A DNA stretch of 64,000 nucleotides from JAXLWB01 sp046328715 (lineage in GTDB: Bacteria > Chloroflexota > Anaerolineae > Caldilineales > Caldilineaceae), in NCBI GenBank assembly GCA_046328715.1, contig JAXLWB010000037.1, positions 1 to 64,000 of the forward strand. Reading direction: 5' to 3'. Shown piece by piece: positions 43,782-52,018 of this stretch (its first letter is position 1; each line of letters begins with the position of its first letter). Both the position numbers and the translations under genes were made by a program. The notes under the pieces were generated by a model. It did no database searches, had not been told where the DNA came from, and worked only from the letters and a program-made list of their open reading frames with translations.

Positions 43782-44122
43782 GATAGTTTTTTCCGATATG
43801 TGTCTACTAACAGCCGGGTCAGTACTGCCAACTCATTCCGTTCCGCTTTACTCAAATTTTCTTTTTCATTCTTGGCAAACGCTGTGAGTAAAAACAACGG
43901 CATATTTTCATTGTGAAAGAAGTAAATTACACGTACGCCACCACTTTTGCCGCTTCCTGGACGTGCCCAGCGCAACTTTCTAACGCCGCCGGTTCCCTGT
44001 ATGATAACGCCAGCTTTAGGTTGCAAAGACAAATAGGTAATCAGTTTTTCCTGTTCACTCTCACTAAGCAGGTGCTCTGTTCGACGACGAAATTCGGGGA
44101 GTTCCACAACTGTGATCTGCAT
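43778..44122 (-). CDS. RelE/HigB-like toxin
   Basis: 114 residues of the RelE/ParE superfamily: RKLRWARPGSGKSGGVRVIY, then FLLTAFAKNEKENLSKAE, matching the HigB-2/RelE-type active strand and C-terminal helix. It would cleave mRNA on the ribosome. It is coupled to the antitoxin gene. The pair is AT-richer than its surroundings. Confidence 0.8.
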   Translation of the reverse strand: MQITVVELPEFRRRTEHLLSESEQEKLITYLSLQPKAGVIIQGTGGVRKLRWARPGSGKSGGVRVIYFFHNENMPLFLLTAFAKNEKENLSKAERNELAVLTRLLVDTYRKKLS

Positions 44123-44211
44123 GCTGCCAGAATAATCCAGTGGATTACAACTGTCAAGCTAGGAATGTCTAACAACTCGTAGTCGATGTCTTGTCGTCTG
44201 CGCAAAATTCA

Positions 44212-44240
44212 TTGCCGGTTTACCAACTTTGTGTTAAGAT
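44212..44240 (+). promoter_or_regulatory. Promoter for the MFS-HEAT gene
   Basis: TTGCCG (44212-44217), a 17-base spacer and TAAGAT (44235-44240), 46 bases before the ATG. Confidence 0.5.
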
Positions 44241-44286
44241 GCCTTGGTATTTCGTGATCGATTAATCGAACTTATCCAATCCAAGC

Positions 44287-46572
44287 ATGTCCACAACTAC
44301 TCTTACTGAACTCACCACCCACAACGAACCTACCAATGTCGAAAAGCTGGCCGGCTTGCCCTGGAGCATTGCTGGCGACACGAGCATCACGATCTTTGCC
44401 CAGTTGACCTTCTTTGGCTCGGTCTTTATTCTCTTTCTCGACAAGCTGGGGCTGAACAAGACCGAGATCGGTTCGCTGCTTTCACTGATTCCCTTTGCGG
44501 GGACGTTGGCGATCTTGATCGCGCCCTTTGCGGCTCGCTTTGGCTACAAGCGCACCTTTATTACCTTCTTCACGCTGCGCAAGTTTATTACTGGTCTGTT
44601 GTTGCTGACGCCGTGGGTGGCGACCCGCTTTGGCACGGGCGCGGCATCGATCTATGTGGCGGCGATCACGGCAGGCTTTGCCCTCTCCAAATCGATCGCC
44701 GACACGGGGGCTTTCCCCTGGATTCAGGAATATATCCCTGACAGCGTGCGTGGCAAATATTACGCCACCAGCAACCTCTTTTGCACCATTTCCAGCTTTT
44801 CTGCCATCACGATTGCTGGCTTTGTGATTGATCGTGCGGCTGGCTTAACCGGTTTTATGCTGCTGATCGGCGCAGGCGTGGTGGCGGGGCTGGTGGCGGC
44901 GTGGTCCTACTGGCATGTGCCGGGTGGGGCAAAGCGCAACGATGCCAAAACGACCGCCGACATCCGTAAAGTGTTCGCCGTGGCGCGTGACCCCAACTTT
45001 CGCCGCTATATGGTGGGCGTGGGCTTAATCATCGTCGGTTTTACGCCGTTGCTCTCCTTTTTGCCGCTCTTTATGCGCCAGGTGGTGGGATTGAGCGAAA
45101 GCAACGTGGTGCGCTTGCCGATGGGCGCGCTGGCGGGTGGACTGGTCGGTGGTTATCTGTGGGGTTGGGCCTCGGATCGTTATGGCAGCAAGCCGGTGAT
45201 GATGAGTGGACTGGTCATTCGGCTACTGCTGCCGTTACTCTGGTTTTTCCTGCCCCAAAATTCTTCGTGGAGCTTGCCCTTGGCGCTGAGTATTGCCGTG
45301 TTGCAAGGCTTTGGCGACGTTGGCTGGGCGATTGGCTCGGCGCGGCTGCTCTTTGTCAACGTGGTGCCGGCGGCGCAAAGTATGGAGTATATGGCGCTCT
45401 ACTATGCACTAGCGGGCGTGATCACGGGTGCCAGCCAGATGTTGGGCGGGCGGATCTTGGATGCACTGAGCGGCTTTGGCATTCAAATTGGTAGCTTTAC
45501 CTTTGACCAATATGGCGTGTTGCTGCTGGTGGCGCTGCTCTTTACGGCGGCTGGACTTTGGATCTTTGGTCAAGTACGGGCCGACAGCGGCGTGAGCACC
45601 GGTCAATTCGCCGGACTCTTTTTGCAAGGCAACCCATTCCGCGCCTTCGAGACGATGATCCGTTACCACCGAGCCCAGGACGAGCGCGCTGCCGTCTTTA
45701 TGACCGCCCAACTCGGCCAGACGCAGAGCCATCTCACCGTGGACGAACTGCTCGATGCCCTGCGTGACCCGCGCTTCAACGTGCGCTACGAAGCGATTAT
45801 CTCGATTGCACGGATGCACCCCGATCCTCGTCTGACCGATGCTTTGATTGACATCTTGCGTGGCAAATCACCGGCGCTGAGCGTAATCGCCGCCTGGGCT
45901 TTGGGTCGCTCGGGGGATGCTCGTGCCTTGCCTCCGTTACGTGAAGGGTTGAATGCTGGCTACAAGTCGATCCAGGGACACTGTGCTCGCTCGTTGGCGA
46001 CCCTCGGCGATCAAGAGGCGATTCCTGAGCTGTTGACGCGCGTAACTAGTGAAAAAGATTATGGCTTGCAGGTCTCCTATGCCTCGGCACTGGGCAAGCT
46101 ACAAGCTTCTGAGGCGACATCGGCCTTGTTGACCCTGCTCCACGACGCCGATGATGAGAGCATCCAAATGGAGTTGGCCTTGGCTGTGGCACGCACTGTC
46201 TCTCGCACCGTGGCCGACGAGCACTACTTCATCCAATTGCTGCGCCAGTCGCGTGGTGAAACGGGAACGGCGCTAGCACAAGCCTTGGTCACCCTGCGCC
46301 GCAAAGTTGGCCGATTGACCAAAGAAGATGCCCAGGCGCTAGCGGCACTTGATCGTTGCAGCGACATGTTAGCACGCAACCACCTAACCAACGGAGCCAC
46401 CCAACTGCACAAGTTACTCCAGCAACTCCCACTCGAACGCTTGCCCGCCAGTGCCGCTAGTGTACTGCGCGCCTGCGCTGCTCAACTAGAGACTGCCGGT
46501 GATGAACGAGTGGAATATTTATTGCTGACATTGCATACGTTACATGTGGTTGAGGAGACGTCGGGAAAGTAG
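44287..46572 (+). CDS. MFS transporter fused to HEAT-like repeats
   Basis: 761 residues. Residues ~25-430 form a 12-helix MFS transporter (for example FGYKRTFITFFTLRKF, WASDRYGSKPVMMSG). From ~470 to the end the protein is soluble and built from HEAT/PBS-lyase-like repeats (for example LLDALRDPRFNVRYEAIISI, ALGRSGDARALPPLREGL). A cytoplasmic regulatory or docking domain on a transporter is inferred. Its stop is 28 bases before a 30-bp perfect hairpin. Confidence 0.85.
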   Translation: MSTTTLTELTTHNEPTNVEKLAGLPWSIAGDTSITIFAQLTFFGSVFILFLDKLGLNKTEIGSLLSLIPFAGTLAILIAPFAARFGYKRTFITFFTLRKFITGLLLLTPWVATRFGTGAASIYVAAITAGFALSKSIADTGAFPWIQEYIPDSVRGKYYATSNLFCTISSFSAITIAGFVIDRAAGLTGFMLLIGAGVVAGLVAAWSYWHVPGGAKRNDAKTTADIRKVFAVARDPNFRRYMVGVGLIIVGFTPLLSFLPLFMRQVVGLSESNVVRLPMGALAGGLVGGYLWGWASDRYGSKPVMMSGLVIRLLLPLLWFFLPQNSSWSLPLALSIAVLQGFGDVGWAIGSARLLFVNVVPAAQSMEYMALYYALAGVITGASQMLGGRILDALSGFGIQIGSFTFDQYGVLLLVALLFTAAGLWIFGQVRADSGVSTGQFAGLFLQGNPFRAFETMIRYHRAQDERAAVFMTAQLGQTQSHLTVDELLDALRDPRFNVRYEAIISIARMHPDPRLTDALIDILRGKSPALSVIAAWALGRSGDARALPPLREGLNAGYKSIQGHCARSLATLGDQEAIPELLTRVTSEKDYGLQVSYASALGKLQASEATSALLTLLHDADDESIQMELALAVARTVSRTVADEHYFIQLLRQSRGETGTALAQALVTLRRKVGRLTKEDAQALAALDRCSDMLARNHLTNGATQLHKLLQQLPLERLPASAASVLRACAAQLETAGDERVEYLLLTLHTLHVVEETSGK

Positions 46573-46600
46573 ACAAGCTAAAAGGTTGTACATCAGCAGC

Positions 46601-46668
46601 GTGCTTCAGAGCCGTCAGCGTAAGCGTACGGGCAACAACGTACGCTTACGCTGACGGCTCTGAAGCAC
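46601..46668. repeat. Dispersed hairpin, copy 2 (GAGCCGTCAGCGTAAGCGTACG family)
   Basis: A perfect 30-bp inverted repeat (46601-46630 with 46639-46668), 8-base loop. The inner ~22 bases match the arm of the hairpin at 1905-1958. It lies 28 bases after a stop codon, on the side of the gene's 3' end, as in copy 1. Confidence 0.85.
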
Positions 46669-46722
46669 AAATTCCTTAGTACACTCAGCAAAAAAATCGA
46701 ACTGGGAAAACTCTACAGGTTT

Positions 46723-46731
46723 TGCTATAAT
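46723..46731 (+). promoter_or_regulatory. Extended -10 promoter for the SMP-30 gene
   Basis: TGCTATAAT, 60 bases before the ATG; no good -35. Confidence 0.55.
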
Positions 46732-46791
46732 CTCCCCATCTCTCAATCTCTAATCTCCAATCCCTAAACTAAACACACAAAGGAGGCAACC

Positions 46792-47670
46792 ATGAATCAC
46801 GATCTGACCTTGCTGGTGGATATTCGCGCTCTGGTAGGCGAAGGTGCCATTTGGGAGCCGCAGAAGAAGGTGCTCTACTGGATTGACATTCTCTCCAATA
46901 TGGTCTATGAGTACAACCCGGCCACGGGCGAAAACAAGGGCTACAATGTGGGCCAACACGTGGGGACCGTGGTCCCTCGCACCTCAGGCGGCTTGATGTT
47001 ATCGCTCTACAACGGCTTTGCGTCCTTTGACCCGGAGAGCGGCAAGGTGACCGTCATCGCCGACCCTGAAGCCGACATTCCTGGCAATCGTTTCAACGAT
47101 GGCAAGTGTGACCCAGCCGGACGTTTCTGGGCAGGGACGATGGCTTACACCAACCAGACCACCCAGGGCAGTCTCTATCGCCTGGATACCGATCTTTCCG
47201 TCCACAAGATGCTTGGCGACATCGCCATCTCCAACGGCATTGTTTGGAGCCTTGATAACAAGACCATGTACTACATCGACACCTATGCCTACAATGTGCG
47301 TGCCTACGACTACGATCTGGCAACTGGCAACATTAGCAACGAACGGGTTGTGGTCGAAATCGCCAAGGAGATGGGTGGCCCGGATGGCATGGCAATCGAC
47401 GCCGAAGGAATGCTCTGGGTCGCCCATTTTGGTGGCTCCACTGTGCGCCGATGGGACCCCAACAGCGGCAAAGAACTGGATCGCATCGATCTGCCTGTGA
47501 CACAGATTACCTCTTGTGCCTTTGGCGGCGACGATCTCTCCATCCTCTACATCACAAGCGCAGCCACCGGACTCGACGAGCAGGCATTGGCAAAACAACC
47601 CCTGGCGGGTAGCCTCTTCCGTGCCAATCCAGGAGTCAAAGGTGCGCCCACCTTCGCCTTTGCAGGATAA
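46792..47670 (+). CDS. SMP-30/gluconolactonase family protein
   Basis: A 292-residue six-bladed propeller lactonase. Metal-site residues are visible in the first-blade VGEGAIWEP (Glu), ISNGIVWSLD (Asn) and GGPDGMAIDA (Asp). AAAGGAGG precedes the ATG. Sugar-lactone hydrolysis fits the oxidoreductases nearby, which produce lactones. It is followed by a hairpin and the second ABC operon. Confidence 0.88.
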   Translation: MNHDLTLLVDIRALVGEGAIWEPQKKVLYWIDILSNMVYEYNPATGENKGYNVGQHVGTVVPRTSGGLMLSLYNGFASFDPESGKVTVIADPEADIPGNRFNDGKCDPAGRFWAGTMAYTNQTTQGSLYRLDTDLSVHKMLGDIAISNGIVWSLDNKTMYYIDTYAYNVRAYDYDLATGNISNERVVVEIAKEMGGPDGMAIDAEGMLWVAHFGGSTVRRWDPNSGKELDRIDLPVTQITSCAFGGDDLSILYITSAATGLDEQALAKQPLAGSLFRANPGVKGAPTFAFAG

Positions 47671-47671
47671 C

Positions 47672-47728
47672 AGAACCACGCACGTAAGTAAGTGGGGAAA
47701 CAAGCCACTTACTTACGTGCGTGGCTCT
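47672..47728. terminator. Strong hairpin after the SMP-30 gene
   Basis: Arms 47672-47695 and 47705-47728 are 23/24 complementary (20 perfect core pairs) with a 9-base loop, right after the stop codon. There is no U-run, so it may act as a transcript-end stabiliser rather than a classic terminator. Confidence 0.6.
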
Positions 47729-47772
47729 GTATGGTACGATGGCGCAAGATGCGACCTCTGCATTTTTGCGAT

Positions 47773-47810
47773 TTGTCTATTTTTGAATATTTGTTTACAA
47801 TGGTATACCA
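47773..47810 (+). promoter_or_regulatory. Promoter with TGGTATACCA operator for ABC operon 2
   Basis: TTGTCT (47773-47778), a 17-base spacer and TACAAT (47796-47801) form a promoter. The perfect 10-bp palindrome TGGTATACCA (47801-47810) begins at the last base of the -10. It matches the core of GntR-family UxuR/ExuR-type operators (ATTGGTATACCAAT). About 190 bases of leader follow before the binding-protein ATG. Confidence 0.6.
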
Positions 47811-47996
47811 ACTGGCCCGCATTCCATTTAGCATAACCCGATAGGCAATCTATCCTCGTAATTTGTAACCAGGTAATTACGCAATTATCAGCTACGAATT
47901 ACTCCCAGCGAGGAGCGTATCGGCTCGTTTCTTAAATGGTTCGCTTCCGGTCAGCCCATCCCATCTACATCTGACCAAATTCAAAGGAGGACGTGC

Positions 47997-49838
47997 ATGA
48001 AGACCCTTCGGAGGTTGAGCACAGGTCGCATTCAGTTTGGACTTGCGCTTCTCGTGATCTTGGCATTGATCATTAGTGCCTGTGGTACACCAGCGGCACC
48101 GGCAGCACCTGCGGCCAGTGGTGGCGGCGATCAAGCTGCTGCACCCGCCGCCGATAGTGGCGCTGCGGCAGTTCCGGCTGGCCTGAAAGAAGTGCCCCGC
48201 AACCGCACCTTTAAGATGATGCGTGGTGGCAACCAGGGACAGCATATCGACTACGATCTATGGAACCCTTATGCCATCGGTGCCAACCATCAGAACGGTG
48301 CCAACATCATGTACGAACCGTTGGCCTTCTTCAGCGCTTTTGCCAACAAGGAAATTATGTGGCTGGCCGAAAGCTACAAGTACAACGATGACTCCACCGA
48401 GCTGACGATCAAGACCCGCCAGGGCATCAAATGGAGTGATGGCGAACCCTTCTCTGCCGAGGATGTCGCCTATACCTTTACCCAACTCAAGGAGTTGGGC
48501 TCGAAGGTGCGCTGGGGTGTGGACGTGCAGCAATTTGTCGATAGCGCTACGGCAGTGGATGAATCGACCGTGGTAGTCAAGTTCAAAGTGCCTGCCCCAC
48601 GCTTCTTTAGCTTTGTCACCTACAAATATGACATTGGCGTTTACATCGTTCCGAAGCATATCTATGAGGGCCAGGATTGGACGACCTTCAAGGACTTCGA
48701 TGTTGAAAAGGGCTGGCCCGTTACCACTGGTCCCTTCAAAGTGGTCGCTTCCTCACCCGAGCAGAAGATCTATGATCGCCGCGACAGTTGGTGGGCCGCT
48801 GACCAGGGTCTGGCTCCGATGCCTGAAATGGAGCGCATTGTTCAGTTGCCGGATGCTGCGGAACAACAACAAGCGCAATCGTTGATCACCAACGAAATCG
48901 ACATGGGCTTTACACTGGCTCCGGAAACCTTCCAGACCATCTTTGACCAGAACGAGAAGATCACCACCCATGCCGGTCGTAAAGCACCCTATGGCTATCT
49001 AGACTGGTGGCCTGTCTCGATGTATGTCAATACCACCAAGCCACCTTTTGATAACCCAGATGTGCGCTGGGCCTTGAGTCTGTTTATCAATCGCCCACAG
49101 GTAATCGATGTCGGCTGGTCGGGAGCCAATACGGTCTCGACAATCCCGATGCCGCCCTACCCGCCGCTGCAACGCTACTTTGACAAGGTGAGCGATCTGC
49201 TCAAACAATATGACACCTCGGAATTCAATCCGGACAAAGGCGGTCAACTACTTGAGAAGGCTGGCTTTACCAAGAACGGCGATGGCAAATGGGTGGATGC
49301 GCAGGGCAATCCGCTGAAGTTGGAGGTCTTTGTGCCCGACTTTCTCAACGGCATGGGCATGGTCGTTGTCCAACAGTTGAAAGAGCAGGGTATTGAGGTC
49401 AATCCCAGCAACCCGCCCGATTGGTCCACCCGTTTTGAGAAGGGCGACTATGAGGCGGCGTTCTATGGTCACGGCGGCAGTGTGAACGATCCCTACGCCA
49501 CCTTGAACCTCTACACCTCGTCCAGCGAAAATGTGCCGGGTGCCCACCAGGCCAACTTCCCGCGCTGGACCAACGCTGATTACGACAAGATCGTGGACGA
49601 AGTCTACATCACTCCGATGACCGACTATACCAAGTTGGAAAATCTCTTCCACGACGCGATGGCGATCTGGTTGCCAGCATTGCCCGACATCCCGTTGACC
49701 CAGTTGTATCACCGCATTGGTTACAACGAAACCTACTGGACCAACTGGCCCACCGAGGACAACCCCTACGTCAATGGCGCATCCTGGCACCTGACCTTTG
49801 AGATGGTGCTCTGGAATTTGAAGGCAGTAGAAAAATAA
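47997..49838 (+). CDS. ABC transporter substrate-binding lipoprotein, SBP_bac_5 family
   Basis: 613 residues. The signal peptide ends with ISAC (Cys29), followed by an Ala/Pro/Gly linker. The family 5 body has TIKTRQGIKWSDGEPFSAED and VRWALSLFINRPQVIDVGW. AAAGGAGG lies before the ATG. It is the first gene of the second Dpp-type operon, and the protein is diverged from the binding protein at 14552-16234, so a different ligand is likely. Confidence 0.92.
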   Translation: MKTLRRLSTGRIQFGLALLVILALIISACGTPAAPAAPAASGGGDQAAAPAADSGAAAVPAGLKEVPRNRTFKMMRGGNQGQHIDYDLWNPYAIGANHQNGANIMYEPLAFFSAFANKEIMWLAESYKYNDDSTELTIKTRQGIKWSDGEPFSAEDVAYTFTQLKELGSKVRWGVDVQQFVDSATAVDESTVVVKFKVPAPRFFSFVTYKYDIGVYIVPKHIYEGQDWTTFKDFDVEKGWPVTTGPFKVVASSPEQKIYDRRDSWWAADQGLAPMPEMERIVQLPDAAEQQQAQSLITNEIDMGFTLAPETFQTIFDQNEKITTHAGRKAPYGYLDWWPVSMYVNTTKPPFDNPDVRWALSLFINRPQVIDVGWSGANTVSTIPMPPYPPLQRYFDKVSDLLKQYDTSEFNPDKGGQLLEKAGFTKNGDGKWVDAQGNPLKLEVFVPDFLNGMGMVVVQQLKEQGIEVNPSNPPDWSTRFEKGDYEAAFYGHGGSVNDPYATLNLYTSSSENVPGAHQANFPRWTNADYDKIVDEVYITPMTDYTKLENLFHDAMAIWLPALPDIPLTQLYHRIGYNETYWTNWPTEDNPYVNGASWHLTFEMVLWNLKAVEK

Positions 49839-49842
49839 AAGC

Positions 49843-49930
49843 AGACAAGAAGAGGGGGAGACAAGGAGACAAGGAGATCATTGGTAATTCCCTTGTCTTC
49901 TCCTCTTCCTTTCTTCTTGTCTTCTTGTCT
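49843..49930. repeat. AGACAAGAAG/CTTCTTGTCT hairpin between binding protein and permease genes (ABC system 2)
   Basis: The purine arm (49843-49874) and pyrimidine arm (49891-49930) are imperfect inverted repeats of AGACAAGAAG/AGACAAGGAG units. It sits in the same operonic position as the element at 14462-14553 although the two operons are not close relatives. Confidence 0.75.
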
Positions 49931-49952
49931 GGTAACAAAGGATGGGGGACGC

Positions 49953-50954
49953 TTGCGACTCAACTACATCATCCGCCGTATCTTCTTCTTTCTGATCATC
50001 GTCTGGCTGGCGGCGACGGTGAACTTCTTTTTGCCGCGTTTGACCGGACAAGACCCGATCCGCGAGAAGTTGATGCGCGAAGCACTGCTTGGCGGTGCCA
50101 CGCAAACCGGCATCGAACAGATCATTAAGACCTATGAGGTAAAGTTTGGACTCGACCGTCCGTTTTATATCCAATATCTGAACTATCTAGCGGATATCGC
50201 ACGCTTTGATTTCAACTATTCGATTACCAACTATCCCGCCCGCGTGATCGATATGTTGTTGGATGCACTGCCCTGGACGTTGGGGCTGTTGACAGTTTCA
50301 TTTCTGCTCTCATTTTTGATCGGCACCTTATTGGGCGCGCTCTTTGGCTGGCCACGCACGCCGCGCTATCTTCATTGGCTCTTTGGCCCACTGCTTTCGC
50401 TCAATGCCATTCCTTATTTTCTGTTGGGCTTGCTATTGCTCTATCTGTTGGCCTTTGCGATTAAAGTCTTTCCCTCGGGCGGTGGCTTTGAGCGCGGTAC
50501 CCTGCCCAGTTTGAGCTGGCATTTTGCCCTGGATATTGCCTACCATGCGGTTTTGCCGGCGCTTTCGATCCTGTTGGCGCAGATGGGCGGTTGGGCACTG
50601 GGCATGCGCGCCATGATGATCACCACCCAAGGCGAGGATTATATGGTCTTTGCCGACGCCAAGGGGCTGAGTGAGTGGACGCTCTTCTTTCGTTATGCCG
50701 TGCGCAACGCCATTTTGCCGCAAGTGACAGGCATGGCGCTGGTGCTGGGCAACATCCTTTCCGGTGCCGTGCTGGTCGAGATCATCTTTCAATATCCCGG
50801 AATCGGCACTCTGCTCTGGCGTTCGATCCGCGAGACCGATTACTTTGTGGTGCAGGGCATCGTCTTCTTTTCGATCGTCGCCATTGGCCTTGCCACGCTA
50901 GCGCTCGATCTGCTCTACCCCGTGCTCGACCCACGGATTTCGTACGAAAAGTAG
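49953..50954 (+). CDS. ABC transporter permease, DppB type
   Basis: 333 residues from the TTG at 49953 (RLNYIIRRIFFFLIIVWL), preceded by AAAGGATGGGG. A longer frame from 49881 would translate the repeat and is rejected. Six helices and the EAA loop EDYMVFADAKGLSEWTLFFR are present. Its stop is one base before a MITE-like element. Confidence 0.88.
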   Translation: MRLNYIIRRIFFFLIIVWLAATVNFFLPRLTGQDPIREKLMREALLGGATQTGIEQIIKTYEVKFGLDRPFYIQYLNYLADIARFDFNYSITNYPARVIDMLLDALPWTLGLLTVSFLLSFLIGTLLGALFGWPRTPRYLHWLFGPLLSLNAIPYFLLGLLLLYLLAFAIKVFPSGGGFERGTLPSLSWHFALDIAYHAVLPALSILLAQMGGWALGMRAMMITTQGEDYMVFADAKGLSEWTLFFRYAVRNAILPQVTGMALVLGNILSGAVLVEIIFQYPGIGTLLWRSIRETDYFVVQGIVFFSIVAIGLATLALDLLYPVLDPRISYEK

Positions 50955-51079
50955 CCCCACCCTAACCCTCCCCCAAGGGGAGGGGACAGTGAAGGGATGG
51001 ATTATGTTTTCTCTTCTGTTCACCAAACATTATCCTTCCCGTGACAGTTCCCTCCCTTTTGGGGAGGGTTAGGGTGGGG
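50955..51079. mobile_element. MITE-like element copy B
   Basis: Perfect 19-bp terminal inverted repeats CCCCACCCTAACCCTCCCC (50955-50973, with complement at 51061-51079), 125 bases in all. The interior is related to copies at 28377-28845 and 60433-60565, in reverse orientation. It starts immediately after the DppB stop codon and ends 30 bases before the DppC start. Non-coding. Confidence 0.82.
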
Positions 51080-51109
51080 CCGGTTATTCTAAAGTGAGAT
51101 AGATAGTTC

Positions 51110-52018
51110 ATGGCTTCAAGTCAAGTTTTATCCAACCCACAAAGCGTGCGAAGTCCATCCGACTCGATGGCGGGGCTGCGCGGCGTGGGGCGTTTTCTCA
51201 GGCGCAACCCGGCCCTGGTGATTGGAGCAGTGTTGCTGCTGGCGCTCTTATTATTTGCTTTGATTGGCTGGTTTATCACCGATCCTAAGGATGCCCAGCC
51301 GCTGGCCGCTCGCCCGCTGCTTAAACCGTCGGCAGATTATCCTTTTGGCACCGACAAACTGGGGCGCGATCTCTTTGCCACGGTAGTGGCTGGCATTCCG
51401 CTGACCTTCCGTATCGGGTTGTTCGCCGGCTTGATTGGCTTAGGCATTGGTACTACGCTGGGCTTTGTGTCGGCCTATTACGGCGGCTGGGTGGATACGA
51501 TTATCCGCGGCGTGGTCGATGTGGGACTCACCATTCCTGGCCTGATGGTGCTGCTGATCCTGGCGATCTCCTTCAGCGGCCACCTGGACATCAACGACAT
51601 GGCGCTGATCGTCGGCGTGCTGGCTCTATCCGGCCCTGTAATTCGCTCGCAAGTTCTGACGCTCAAACAGCGCCCCTTTGTCGAGGTCGCACGGCTCACC
51701 GGCATGGGCGGCATGGAGATCATCTTTCTTGAACTGATGCCCAATTTGTTGCCCTATCTGGCAGCCTCGCTGGTCGGGGCGATCTCCTCTGCCATCCTTG
51801 CCTCGATTGGCCTGGAGGCGCTTGGTCTTGGCCCGGTCGATTCACCCACGCTGGGCATGACCATCTACTGGTCGATCTTAAATGGTGCAGTCATCAATCG
51901 CTGGTGGTGGTGGTGGACGCCGCCGATCATTGTCATCTCCATCCTCTTCAACGGCCTCTACATGCTGGCAATGGGCTTGGATGAGATTGCTAACCCACGA
52001 GCGAGGCGCGGTCTATGA
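51110..52018 (+). CDS. ABC transporter permease, DppC type
   Basis: 302 residues with the N-terminal extension, first helix (VIGAVLLLALLLFALIGWFI), FGTDKLGRDLFATVVAGIP and the EAA loop RPFVEVARLTGMGGMEIIFL. It overlaps the ATPase gene by 4 bases. It pairs with the DppB-type gene, from which a MITE separates it. Confidence 0.9.
   Translation: MASSQVLSNPQSVRSPSDSMAGLRGVGRFLRRNPALVIGAVLLLALLLFALIGWFITDPKDAQPLAARPLLKPSADYPFGTDKLGRDLFATVVAGIPLTFRIGLFAGLIGLGIGTTLGFVSAYYGGWVDTIIRGVVDVGLTIPGLMVLLILAISFSGHLDINDMALIVGVLALSGPVIRSQVLTLKQRPFVEVARLTGMGGMEIIFLELMPNLLPYLAASLVGAISSAILASIGLEALGLGPVDSPTLGMTIYWSILNGAVINRWWWWWTPPIIVISILFNGLYMLAMGLDEIANPRARRGL

Noticed and set aside
49881..49952. ATG start for the DppB permease in the repeat
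   Set aside because: It would translate the polypyrimidine arm as a nonsense leader; TTG at 49953 has a ribosome site and starts at the first conserved residues.
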